A stretch of 64,000 nt of DNA from Euryodendron excelsum. Its lineage: Eukaryota > Streptophyta > Magnoliopsida > Ericales > Pentaphylacaceae. The notes under the pieces are model-generated. The model was not told the DNA's origin. It searched no databases and saw nothing but the letters and a program-made list of their open reading frames with translations. Below are positions 1-10,756 of the stretch, one piece after another. Numbering within the stretch: position 1 is the stretch's first letter; each line of letters starts with the position of its first letter. Where the stretch lies: positions 25,861,001 to 25,925,000 of the forward strand of contig CM065397.1 of NCBI GenBank assembly GCA_033060915.1. The letters are read 5' to 3'. The position numbers and the translations under genes are program-made.

Positions 1-639
1 TTTGGAAACTTAAGGTTTAGAAAAGTATGGGATTAGGAAGGAGTGGATTAGGAAAGATTTGGATTTGGAAAGATTGAGATTCCTATTTCCTAAAACAAAG
101 GGTTGGATTTTGTTTCTAAGAAAGGTATTTTAATTTTGTTTCCAAAAAGAGAGGATTTGATTTGGCATGGAATTGGAAAGATGAAGTTTTGAAAATCCTA
201 GATTTTAGAGTAGAAAATAGGTTTTGGAAACTTAAAGTTTGAGACTAAAATAGGGAATTGAAAATCATGTTTTTGGGAAGGAAAATTAGGGTTTACTAAT
301 TGATGGTTCTAGGGCTTGACTTGGGCTCTAAGGAAAAGAGTTTTTGGAAAGTGAATTTTTAAGGAAGAAGATTTTTGAAAGGAGATCTTAAATAGAGTTT
401 TTGGAAAGAGAATTTTGAGAAGAGAGTTTTCGGAAAGGAATTTTTGGAAAGAACTTGTTAGAAAGAGTTTTTAGGAAGGAAACTTAGGGAGTGTTTGTAA
501 AAAGTGAATATTTGAAGAGAGTGTTTTTTGGAAAGGTGTTTGAAAAATAGATTTTTGAAGAGAATTTTCAGAAAACAATTTTGGAAAGGAGATTGAAGAG
601 AGTTTTTAGAAAGTATGTTGGAAAAGAGATTTTAGAAAG
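1..639 (-). mobile_element. Large gypsy (Tat/Ogre-type) LTR, part 1 of a split copy
   Basis: This segment is the approximate reverse complement of the stretch near 3,440-4,250 inside the neighbouring LTR; for example the 'agggcttgacttgggctcta' block has its complement near 3,900. It is therefore the middle of an LTR of the same family in - orientation. It is broken at 639/645 by the solo LTR 645-6,169 and resumes at 6,170. The rest of this LTR lies left of the window. It has no coding capacity and is strongly purine-rich on the + strand. The family call is by structure and by the tRNA-Arg primer binding site of the linked copy. Confidence 0.8.
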
Positions 640-825
640 TAGATTGTAAGCACCCCATTTTTGACCGCTCAGCAGTCTACACTCCGTCCAAACTTATTTT
701 CAAGTCATTGTGGACATATTCCAATCGAAACTAATTCTCTAAGTCCAAATGCCGTCTTTCCATCGCTTCGCGGGCCTGTCAGGCCCAAATAGAGGCAAAA
801 TGACCAAAATGCCCTTAGGGGCATT

Positions 826-1455
826 GTCCTTTCCTTTCCGATTCCAATCCCTCTCTCGAGACAGTTTATTCCTCGAGACGGTTCCAATCCAGGCGCGTCT
901 CCTCGGAGACGGTAAGACCCCTTTCCAATCCCTCTCTTGAGACAGTTTATTCCTTGAGACGGTTCCAATCCAGGCGCATCTCTTCGGAGACGGTAAGACC
1001 CTTTCCAATCCCTCTCTCGAGACAGTTTATTCCTCGAGACGGTTCCAATCCAAGCGCGTCTCTTCGGAGACGGTAAGACCCCTTTCCAATCCCTTTCTCG
1101 AGACAGTTTATTCCTCAAGACGGTTCCAATCCAGGCACGTCTCTTCAGAGACGATAAGTCCCCTTTCCAATCCCTCTCTCAAGACAGTTTATTCCTCGAG
1201 ACGGTTTCAATCCAGGCACGTCTCCTCAAAGATGGTAAGACCCCTTTCCAATCCCTCTCTCGAGGCAGTTTATTCCTCGAGACGGTTCCAATCTAGGCAC
1301 GTCACCTCGGAGACGGTAAGACCCCTTTCCAATCCCACTCTCGAGACAGTTTATTCCTCGAGACAGTTCCAATCCAGGCACATCTCCTCAAAGACGGTAA
1401 GACCCCTTTCCAATCCCTCTCTCGAGACAGTTTATTCCTCAAGACGGTCCAAGTA
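826..1455 (+). repeat. 81-bp tandem repeat array in LTR U3 (8 copies)
   Basis: The word ACAGTTTATTCCTCGAGACG, or a close variant, recurs at 861, 942, 1022, 1103, 1184, 1265, 1346 and 1427, giving a period of 80-81 bp. Each unit holds CTCGAGAC and a CGTCTC-CTCG-GAGACG inverted repeat with small variations. The array lies about 1-1.7 kb upstream of the LTR TATA box, so an enhancer-like role is possible but not shown. Confidence 0.95.
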
Positions 1456-2399
1456 GCGAAACTACTCACAAAATTGTTAGAGTAGTGGAAATACTCACAA
1501 GTAGGTCGATATAGGAAATTGCCAACAAACCCTTGTGTCACGACGACCGCCGTTAGAGTGGCGGAAACACTCAAAACCCAGGTCAACACCAGTGTCTGTT
1601 AGCCCACTTCGGTGAAAAATAACCAAACTGTCCTTTGGACCTTTTCCAAGACTTTCCGGTCAAGATGACCATTTTGCCTTTAGGCATCCGAACGCCCCGA
1701 GAACCACACCGGCTCTGGGTATCAAACCGGTAATATCCCGAGAATACTTTTTATAGTATTCTCAACCTTCCTTTACCTTTCCGGATCATTCCGAGTCAGT
1801 TCCGCCAACCCGGTACAAAATGACCGTTTTGCCCCTAGAGGGCCGGTCTCCTTTTCCAACCACACCGGCTCTGGGTATCAAACCAGTAACCTCCTGAGAC
1901 TACTTTTTATAATGTTCTCAACCTCCTTTTACCTTTCCGGATCATTCCAAATTAGTTCTGGCCAACCCGGTGCGAAATGACCATTTTGCCCCTAGTGGGC
2001 CAGTCTCCTTTTCTGACCACGCCGGCTTTGGGAATCAAACCAGCAACCTCTGGGAACATTCTAAATAATGTTTCCAGATCCCAAGTCTTCTTTCGGGACA
2101 GCCCGAGTTTGTCCCGGCAGTTTCCCGGTCCGATTGACCGTTTTGCCCCTAAAGGCCCGGACAACCTTTTCGACACATCTTATCCTCACTTTTCAAGTCA
2201 AATACCTCCAGGACACTATTTTAAGTGTTCCTGCTCCTTTCCGGCCTTCCGGGTCATTCCCGGCTCCTTAAAATCACTCTTGGACTTTCCGGAGTCACTC
2301 CTAGTGAAGCCAGGCTAAAAATTGCATTGTAGTCGCTAGTACAAGCGCCCAAATCTAGTCAAAGATATGTTGCTTGCCGACCTTAAATATTTCCTAATT

Positions 2400-2510
2400 G
2401 GCTGGTGCCACTAGTAGTGGCACCAAGCCAAAAAATGGCCTGGCGCCACTTTAGTGGCTCCAATGTAAAATTTGGCCTGGCGCAACTGCAGCAGGCGCCA
2501 GTGTTGTCCA
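2400..2510 (+). promoter_or_regulatory. Promoter-proximal TGGCGCCA-type repeats in U3
   Basis: Immediately upstream of the TATA box the sequence repeats GGTGCCACTA/TAGTGGCACC and CCTGGCGCCACT/AGTGGC motifs three times, with short 'aaaaatttggcctggcgc' linkers. Several are self-complementary. The split LTR copy has a matching set near 7,190-7,245. The position and dyad symmetry suggest transcription-factor sites, which is inference. Confidence 0.5.
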
Positions 2511-2516
2511 ACCTCC

Positions 2517-2523
2517 ATAAATA
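2517..2523 (+). promoter_or_regulatory. LTR TATA box
   Basis: ATAAATA occurs in the context CTCCATAAATACAGAG. The three related LTRs have CTATAAATATA-like or CTATAAATACAG boxes at the equivalent place (- strand at 7,164-7,176, 13,706-13,717 and 24,996-25,005). Conservation across four copies marks the U3/R boundary and fixes the transcription direction. Transcription should start about 25-30 bp downstream. Confidence 0.7.
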
Positions 2524-3429
2524 CAGAGCCTCATTCAATGTGAAAGGGATTCGCAAATTCAACCTAAAAAACATATAATTCGATATACAGAGCTCGAGCA
2601 CCTCCTTAACCCTAGCCTCCTTAGGTTTTTCCAAACCCTAGCCACCATACACAAGCCCTAGCCTCTTGTACACTCATACACACTCCCATACACTCATACA
2701 CTAGCCTTCAACCATCCTTTGAAGACTTGAAGAGCTGCAATCCAAGGCTTGAAAACAACTATTGAAGACTGAAGGTGAAAATCAAGACAAAGACCGAAGA
2801 CAGAAGACAGCTCGGCGTGCAAAATAAACAAGATACAAGGTAGGTTCTCCATTTAAATTTTCGCACTTCCCCCCCCCCTTCGATCTTCTCTCTCCAAACC
2901 CGCTTGGGTTTTCTCTATTTTAATCCCCCATCTCTTTCCCCCCCTTTCTTGACATGCTTGAAACAAGAGGATTCCCGGTCCATGTGTAGGATTGGGCTAG
3001 TGGAGAGTCACCGTGTCGGGGGCTTTCTTCTGGTCTAACCAGAGACCACGTGGGTCCGGCCGCCTTGATTATGTGGTGAAGCCTTAGCCTTGTATGTTCA
3101 CGACCCCAAATTGCATTGTGCATATCATAGTCTTGCATCTTCCAAAATTCGTTTTCAAACTCGTTTTCAAAATCGTTTTCAAACTTGTTTTCAAAATTGC
3201 ATCAAAATCTCTTTTTCAAAAACTTGTTTTCAAAATCACAATTCTAGGGTGATTCTAACTTTTCCATGGCTCGGATTGCTTTAGGAAAGTGTTACATTTA
3301 AAGTGACCAATACGGTCCATATTTTCAAATCTTGTTGTTTTCGAAACCGCTTTCCTAAAGTGGTTCTAGCCCTTTCATGGTTAGAATTGCTTTAGGAAAG
3401 TGAGATGTTTTTACACCTTATAAAAATTC

Positions 3430-5660
3430 TCTTTTCAATAAGTCTTTCTTCCTAAAAATATCTTTTTCAACATACTTTCCTAAAACTCTCCTCTCCAAAA
3501 TTGTTTTCAAAAACTCCCTCCCAAAATCTATTCTCAAAACTCCATTTTTCAACTCCTTTCCAAAATCCTCTCCCGGAAAGCCACTTTCTAAAAACGTTCC
3601 TCAACATACTTCCCAAAACACTCTCTTCAACAATCTTCTACCAAAAACTTTCCTAGAAAAACTTTCTTCAAAAATCTTTCCAAAAACTCTCTTTCCAAAA
3701 TCTTTCATCTAGAAACTCCTCTCTAGGATTTCCTTCTAAAATCTACGTTTCCAAAAACACACTTCCCAAAAATTTCTTCTCTTTAAAATCTTTTTCCAAA
3801 AAACTCTATCTTCAAATTCACTTTCCAGAAACTCCTCCCTAGGATTCCCTTCCAAAAACTCATTTTCAAAAAAATATACTTTCCAAAAATCTTCTTTCCT
3901 TAGAGCCCAAGTCAAACCCTAGAGCCCATAATTAGGAAACCTTAATTTTCTTTCCAAAAACATGGTTTTCAAATTTTGCCCCAAACCTAGGTTTTCAAAA
4001 CCTCTTGTTTTCACATCCAAACTATATATGTTTCCAAAACCTCTTTTCTACTTTAAAATTCCACACTTTCAAAACTAGTGTTTCTAGAATCTCTCTTTCC
4101 AAATCCTTGCCAAATCCTATCTTCCCTTTAGGAAACCAAATCCAATCCTTTGTTTTTGGAAACAAAATCAAACCTTTACTTTTAGAAACCAAAGCCAATC
4201 CCTTCCTAATTCAACTCCTTCCTAATTTCCTACCTTCCTAAACCATAAGTTTCCTAAACCTAAACTTCAAATCTTTCCTTAAGTTTCAAAATCCAAATCT
4301 TTCCTAAATTCAAATCCTTCCTAAACTTCCACTTTCCTAAATCTTAAATTTCCTAAAACTTTCAAATCTTTCTTTAAACATTAAGTTTCCAAATCTTCCC
4401 TAATCCAACTCTTTCCTAATTCTACCCTCTTTTCAAATCTTAACATTTCAAACCGAAGTTTTCAAACCTCTCTTAAATCCAAACCTTTCCTAATCTTAAG
4501 ATTTTCTAAAAAAAAAACCCTAAAACTTTCTAAATTTCAAATCTTTCCAAACTTAAAACTTTCTAAATTTGAAACTTTCTTAAGTTAAATCTTTCTAAAC
4601 CTAAAATCTTCCCAAATTCTAAGCTTCCCAAAACTTCAAAATCTTTTCAAATCTAAAACTTTTCTAAAATCAAAACTTTCTTTATTCAAAAATTTCCTAA
4701 ACTGAAAACTTTTCTTTTTCAAACCTTTCCCAAAACGAAACTTTCTTATTTTCAAAACTTCCTTGTTTTCAAAACTTTCCAAATTCAAAACTTCCCTTTT
4801 TCAAACATTCCAAAATTTAAAACTTTCTTAATTTGAAACTTTCCAAATTCTAAACCTTTCTCAAACTAAACTTTTCTTAATTCAAAACATTTCTAAATTC
4901 AATACTTTCCCATTTCAAAACTTTCCTAAAGTTGAAAACTTTCTTAAACCTAAAACTTTCCTAATTCAAAACTTTCCAAAAATGAAACTTTCCTAATTCG
5001 AAACTTTCTTAAATCAGACTTTTCCTAATTCGAACATCTCCTAAAATCTAATCTTTCCAAATCTTCCAAGCCAAGTCAAATTTTTCCTAAGTCTCTTCTC
5101 TTTCCTAAGTCTAGGTTTTCTTAAACCTTCTCTTTTTCAAAGCAAGTCCAAATCTATCTCTTCAAATCAAAGTCCAATCTTCTCAATTTCAATTTCCAAT
5201 CTCCTCTTCTAATTTCAAATCAAATCCAATTTTCAATTCAATTTCTTTCTTCCAATCCAATCTCTCTCTCTTCAAATCAATCTCTTTTCAATCGGACTCC
5301 GGTCCGAACTACGACTGACCTGATTTCCCCAAAGGGATACGTAGGCAACCTTCATAGGTGCGGTCACAACACTTTTCAAACTTTCAATTCCACCTTCATA
5401 GGTGCGGTCACAACACTATTCAAACTTTCAATTTCACCCTCATGGGTGCGGTCTCCACATTTTTCAAATCTTAAATTCCAATCTATTTTCAAACTTCCAA
5501 TTTCAAATTTCTATTTTCAAATTTCTATTTCCAAATTTTCAACCTTTCCAATTTCAATTCCATTCTCTTCAAATCTATTTTCAAATCAAATCAATCTCTT
5601 GTTTTCAATTCTCTTCTATTGCACTTGCATATCATGCATCATATTAGTTTCTTTTGAAAC
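3430..5660 (+). other. G-depleted LTR leader (R/U5), degenerate TTTCCAAAAACTT repeats
   Basis: Over about 2.2 kb the sense strand consists almost entirely of A, C and T. It is built of degenerate 15-25 bp units such as CTTTCCAAAAACTC and AAAACTTTCTAAATT. The structured U5 block (5,292-5,447) is the main interruption. The region lies downstream of the TATA box, so it would be part of a long 5' leader RNA with little folding capacity. Confidence 0.75.
5292..5447 (+). ncRNA. Candidate structured RNA module in LTR U5
   Basis: The block contains: stem TCGGAC/GTCCGA (5,292-5,297 with 5,302-5,307); outer stem CTACG/CGTAG (5,309-5,313 with 5,340-5,344) enclosing inner stem TCCC/GGGA (5,326-5,329 with 5,334-5,337); and stem ACCT-TCAT-AGGT (5,348-5,359), repeated at 5,392-5,403 and, as ACCC-TCAT-GGGT, at 5,436-5,447. 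The homologous - strand blocks at about 11,440-11,515 and 20,975-21,055 keep the stems, with compensatory changes. It is part of the retroelement leader, not an independent RNA gene. Function is unknown; packaging, dimerisation or translation control are possibilities. Confidence 0.5.
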
Positions 5661-5977
5661 ATTGTTTTTCTAAAATGGATAGGATTGAACTATAGTTAGT
5701 TAAAGACTCTCATAGATGAATCTAGGGTAGATTGACATGTAGGTACCGAAAGGGCGGGGTAGGGTGATAGCTTAGTGCATCTTCCCTACACGTAACCAAC
5801 CTTCGAACCTAGATCACTAATTTCAAAGACCAAAAGGAGTTATTTTCTAAAAATGGCTAAATATTTTCCAAAGGTTGCTAAACAACCCGTTTTCCTAAAA
5901 ACCCTCTCTTGAGGTGATATTTTCAAAACTTTTTTGTTAAAAACCCTAAGTGTAGTCTTCGGATTATTCTTAGTTTT

Positions 5978-6019
5978 TAGGTGACCTAACTCACCTTAAT
6001 CAAGTTAGGTGGCGACTCC
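5978..6019 (+). promoter_or_regulatory. Putative H-type pseudoknot next to a primer-site-like motif in U5
   Basis: AGGTGA (5,978-5,983) can pair with TCACCT (5,990-5,995). The CCTAAC between them can pair with GTTAGG (6,003-6,008). TGGCGACTCCG (6,009-6,019) follows at once and repeats the first 10 bases of the element's primer binding site. The arrangement is conserved, with some changes, at about 10,920-10,965 and 20,480-20,520 on the - strand. Confidence 0.35.
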
Positions 6020-6169
6020 GAATCTTTTTCAAAAGCCCTTTATTCAAACCTGTTTTCAATTCAAACCTAGTCGCACTCATTCTTCTAGGAGGGTGAGTAA
6101 TAATGAGAGAGTACAACATTTTCCCGCTTGGGTAAGTATTCCTCGAGTGCGAAAAATCTGGGCGCGACA

Positions 6170-8701
6170 TAGATGTAAAAAGAGATTTTGGAGGGGATTT
6201 TAAAAAGAAATTTTGGAAAGTAAGTTTAAAAAGATATTTTGGAGAGGATTTGAATATGGACTTTTGCAAGCCTCTAAATATATCACACTTTTCTAAAACA
6301 ATTCTAACCATAAGAAGATTTGAACCATTCTAGGATTATGGTTTGAAAATGACAATGATTTGAAAATATGGACCATAATGGTTACTTTAAATGTAACACT
6401 TTCCTAAAGTAACCCTAGCCATGGAAAAGCTAGAATCACCTTAGGATTGTGATTTTGAAAACAAGTTTTGAAGAAGAAGATTTAACGCAAGTTTTGAAAA
6501 CCGTTTTGATACAAGTTTTAAAAACTAGATGGAAAACGAATTTTGAAGAAATGCAATATCATGATATGGACAATGCAAGTTAGGGTCGTGAACATACAAG
6601 GTTAAGGCTTCACCACATAATCAAGGGGGCCGAATCCACGTGGTCTCCGGTTAGACTAAGAGAAAGCCCCCGACATGGTAACTTTCAATAGCCTAATCCT
6701 ACACATGGACTGGGAAGTCTCTTGTTTCAAGCATACAAGAAAGAGGGGGAAGAAGATGAGAGATTAAAATAGAAGAAAACCCAAGTAGGTTTAAAGAAAG
6801 AAGAGAGAGGGGGGAGTTGCGTAAACGTAAATAGGAAGCCTACCTTGTGTCATCTTTATTCGCTTTGTTTTACTTGCTTGCTTGCTTCAGTCCTCACTTC
6901 GCTTTGCGTCAGTCTTCAAAGGCTTGTCTTGATCTTTGAGAGCTTCGGGTTGCAGCACTTCAAGTTTTCAATGGAAGCTTTGGAGGCTAGTATATGAGTG
7001 TATAGAAGTGTATGGGAGTATATGAGTGCTAGGGTTTGTATATGGGGGCTAGGGTTTTGGAAAACCTAAAGAAGACTAGGGTTTAAGGAGGCTACGAGCT
7101 CTGTATATTGAAGAGAAGAGTTTTTAGACTGAGTTTGCGAGCCCTTTTCACGCTGGAGGAGGCTTTATATTTATAGAGAGATGAATAACCTGGTGCCTGT
7201 TGCAGTGGCACCAGGCTAAAATTTGGCTTGGCGCCAACCACTTAGGAAGGTTTTAAGGTCGGCAAGCAATGTATGTTTAGAAGATTTAAGCACTTGTACT
7301 AGTGACTACTATGCAATTTTTAGCCTAGCTTCACTAGAAGTGACTCCGAAAGGTCCGAGAATGATTTGAAAGGGTCGTGAATGGCCAGGAAGGCCAGAAA
7401 GGGACAGGAATCCTTAGAACAGTGTCTTGGGGGTAGTAGACTTTAAAAATGATAACAGGACGTGTTGGAAGGGTTGATCGGGCCATTAGGGGCAAAATAG
7501 TTAATTAGGACGGAAAGTTGCCGAGATGGACTTATAAAGTCCCAGAAGAAGACTCGAGGTTTGAAAACATTACTAGAATGTCCCAGGAGATTATCGATTT
7601 GATACCGAGAGCCAGTGTGGTTAGAAAAGGCGACCGGCCCACCAAGGGCAAAACGGTCATTTCGCATCGGGTTTGCTAGAATTGACTCGAAATGAACCGA
7701 AAAGATAATGAAAGGTCAGGAATACTATGAAAAGTATTCTTGAGAGGTTACCGAATTGATACCTAGGGCCGGTGTGGCTCCCGGGGCGCTCAGATGCCTA
7801 GGGGCAAAATGGTCATCTTGACCGAAATGTCTCGGAATTAGCTCAAAACTGACTAGAAGGCACCTAAAGATGCAAGATTGTCTTTAAGATAATCTTGGAA
7901 GGGTGGCCTTATCGTTCTGAGCACCTAGTTACTTTCTCGAGAAACATGCTGAAAATGGCCCTTGGGGCGGTTTGTCATTTTTCACTGGAGTGGGCTGGCA
8001 GGCACGGGTGTTGACATGAGTTTTGAGTGTTTCTGTCACTCTGACGGCGGTCCCGTGATATAGGGGTTTGCTAGCAATTCCCTATATTGACCTGTTTGCG
8101 AGTGTTTCCGCCACTCCGACAATTACGATGTTTACAAGTATTTTCGTTACTTTAACGGAAAGCGATCATTCCAGAGACTACCTAATCTCTAGAAGCTGCT
8201 AGGTGGATTTAGTGCCTAAGGAATCAACTTTTTCTAAAGGCATGCCGAAATGGATATTTCTACATTAGCAGGTTAGCAAGCGCCAAAGGTGAACCGTTCT
8301 ACCATCTTGGGAACTTAGGGTCTCATCCTGGTCAATGAGTTTGAAGGGACTTACCGTACCGAAGAGTTCACTCGAAAACGTGCCAGAAAGGATGGACTTA
8401 CCGCCTCGAGGAATTAACTTTCTCAAGTGTGCCGGATTTAATTGGAATTGGAATTGGACTTGGAATTGGAAAGAGGACGTACTATCTTTGAAAAGACATG
8501 CCCATTGGAGTTGGACCGAACAATGCCCCCAATGGCATTTTGGTCATTTTGCCTCTATTTGGTCCTAAAAGGCTTGTGAAGCGATTGATTGACGGGATTA
8601 GACTTGAAAAATTGAGTTGACTCCGAATATGTTCATATCGACTTGAAAACAAGTCTGAACGTACTGGAGACTACCGAACAGGCAAAAATGGGGTGCTTAC
8701 A
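6170..8701 (-). mobile_element. Large gypsy LTR, part 2 of the split copy
   Basis: Reading from 8,701 leftwards on the - strand it begins TGTAAGCACCCCATTTTTG, the family's LTR start, and it continues to 6,170 where the inserted solo LTR interrupts it. Its - strand TATA box is at 7,164-7,176. A conserved block with CACGTGGTCTC and TATGTTCACGACC complements lies at 6,580-6,720. The right-hand neighbour is a gag/ORF1-like remnant, so this LTR is either the 3' LTR of the element whose 5' LTR is 10,776-15,547 or a separate solo LTR; the left end outside the window would decide. Its + strand flank after 8,701 is GTAGG. Confidence 0.82.
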
Positions 8702-9276
8702 GTAGGGGATGAGAATGATATTGAAGTACGGAGGGTGGGGTAAGGCTTCAGTGGTTAGGATTAGACTGGTTTGCATAGGCTGGATGATTAGAAAAGGTTC
8801 TAGTGCTACGCTCTCGGGAAGGTTAGCCATTTGAACTTTGATTGGGAGGGTGGTCCCTTTAGGGATGAGGATTTCTTGAAGGCCCTTGGGTGGCTGCTCT
8901 GGAGCCAGCCAAGCTTTCTCAAGGTTCCATCATTTTCTGTCATCCTGGACTATTTTCAGTAACTTGTCAGCCACGACCTTTAGTGTTGCAGAAATGTCGC
9001 CCAATTTTCCCTTTATCTGTCTTGGATTGATGGCTCGATCAGTTGGCGGGATGGTCATCTTCTCCACGGGATCCATTGCCTCTTGCATTGGCTGTTTCCC
9101 TCGTTTTTTGGTGAGGATCTATGTGATATCTTCCATACAATTTTGTTAATCAGAAGCATTGCCTTCACTTGACATTTGTGCTCCTCGTTGTCGAGTAAAG
9201 ATTGGTATTCGGAGTACAGAAGGCACTCGTGTTCCTCTTTTTCCTTTTCTGGGAGCAATGGTGACCTAAAATGCAA
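8702..9276 (-). pseudogene. Retroelement ORF remnant (gag/ORF1 region), interrupted
   Basis: On the - strand one frame from about 9,120 to 8,702 reads as protein-like sequence of about 140 codons, including TDRAINPRQIKGKLGDIS and the heptad-like ATLKVVADKLLKIV. It is broken by an in-frame TAG near 9,115 and a TGA near 8,930. Just upstream another frame gives LLYSEYQSLLDNEEHKC. The coding-like sequence runs to the LTR boundary at 8,701 without a stop or a polypurine tract, so it is truncated there. It lies between the primer binding site and an LTR of the same element, so it should be gag or an extra 5' ORF. I do not recognise a specific domain. Confidence 0.5.
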
Positions 9277-10756
9277 GTAGTTTCACTAGAAACTATTGAT
9301 AGTCTTTTGATGAGATGAGGGGGAACAAAAAAATAAAATAAAAAAACAAAACAAAACAAAGGGATTATATGTTAGGTTCTGGATTAGAAAGATTTTATGT
9401 AATGCATGACCTAAGGATGCCCATGCCTTTTGGGGGGGACTAAGCATGATGTGTTGGCTCACGTCTGGAGATAAGGGGTTACCCCTATATGCAATATTGT
9501 ACTTGTGTAAGCCTATTCATTCATTCATTCATTCATTTGACAGCAATAACAATTTTATTGAAATGAACTCTCTTTGTATATAGAATTTTTTAAAAAATAC
9601 ATTAAAATGGGGAGGGGGGACTTCTGCCTATTCTATATTTACATCGTGGGATCCTAAACCACTCTTGAGTCTTCGGATTCACCGTCTTGGATGGAAGTTG
9701 ATGTGATTTTTTATTTGAATTGCCCCTTCGTCTTCTTGGCAACCCTATCTCCATGAGTGAAAAGAGATTAGGGTCCCTCTTTATGAGATGATTTTGATGC
9801 ATGTCATGATTTTGGTACCCTTAGGAGTTTTGGGTTGGCTTGATTTGAGCGAGAAGGTCTTTGGGCCTTTCTTTGAGGGTTAATTAGATGCATGCAGATG
9901 TAATGACTGGAGTTACTTTGGGAACTCTTATCTTGAAATGAATTCCGATGCATGAGCAATTATGATGCAAAAAGATGTATACATAACATAAAGATGAAGA
10001 GTAAGCATGACATCATAAATAGAAAGTAAAGGAAAGTAAAGAGATCGCCCTTTCCTCCTTGGTTTTGAAATTGACGCGCATGTCCTAAATCTGGCAGAGG
10101 TTTGGCAATGCATGGGGTGCTACATGAGCATGAGATTGGGGGTTTACTAATGCTTCCTAAAAAAAAACTCGGTTCCTGAACCTTCAAACCTCCGGCATCC
10201 ACTCCCGAAAGGGTGAACTCCATCTTTGGTTGGTGGTTCGAGCGAGGGAACTATTAAAAGACCATAGGCTGAGAAACTGACACAACATTCGCCCACAGTC
10301 AATATACTGTTCCCCCTTCTATCTAGAAAGGTAGTAATCAGGTAATATATGCAAGATGCAAATGCAAGTGAGCGTACCAAGTGTGTGTGAAATTTTTAAA
10401 AATGGAGGAAAGGACCCAACAACACACATCACATCCTATTCATTCATCACATAAATGGCAGTTAATTACGACATAAAATAAAATGTGAACAAAGGTCCAC
10501 CTACAAAATCAAAATGTACAGAGTTAGTAACTTTTCAAAAAACTCAATGTAAGATAAAATGGATGGTTAATGCAAGAGCATGAATATAAGCAATGAATGC
10601 AAGTGATGACACTCATTTGAAAATCATTTTAGAAAATGAGATTTGTTTTAGAAACTTAGACAAATTTGAAAAGTGGATAAAACTGGACAAAGTAATCGGA
10701 GATTCTTGGTGAGTGAAGGGTGAATAGACATGTCAATGGCCTAACCCTCTAAGGTT
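9277..10756 (-). mobile_element. Retroelement 5' untranslated internal region
   Basis: This stretch lies between the primer binding site and the ORF remnant of the - strand element. It has no convincing reading frame on either strand; the short ORFs are interrupted and compositionally plain. It contains a small ATTC microsatellite at 9,520-9,537. Confidence 0.6.

Larger units (their letters stand above)
645..6169 (+). mobile_element. Solo LTR, large-LTR gypsy family (Tat/Ogre-type), 5.5 kb
   Basis: The element starts with TGTAAGCACCCC and ends with GGGCGCGACA. It is flanked by a perfect 5-bp duplication TAGAT (640-644 and 6,170-6,174), which proves a complete LTR inserted as a unit into another LTR of the same family in opposite orientation. 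No internal domain remains, so it is a solo LTR left by recombination. Layout in sense order: 81-bp tandem repeats (826-1,455), U3 with TGGCGCCA-type repeats (2,400-2,510), a TATA box (2,517-2,523), a G-poor leader (about 3,430-5,660), the structured U5 block (5,292-5,447) and a conserved terminal region (5,709-6,021). There is no protein-coding gene; short ORFs here are incidental. Confidence 0.93.

Noticed and set aside
705..1589. Overlapping - strand ORFs with repeated MRNKLSRERDWKG-like peptides
   Set aside because: They are translations of the 81-bp tandem repeat in the LTR, appear in several frames, and lie upstream of the LTR promoter.
1..8701. Single large inverted duplication of host DNA
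   Set aside because: The TAGAT duplication and TG...CA termini show a solo LTR inserted in opposite orientation into another LTR.
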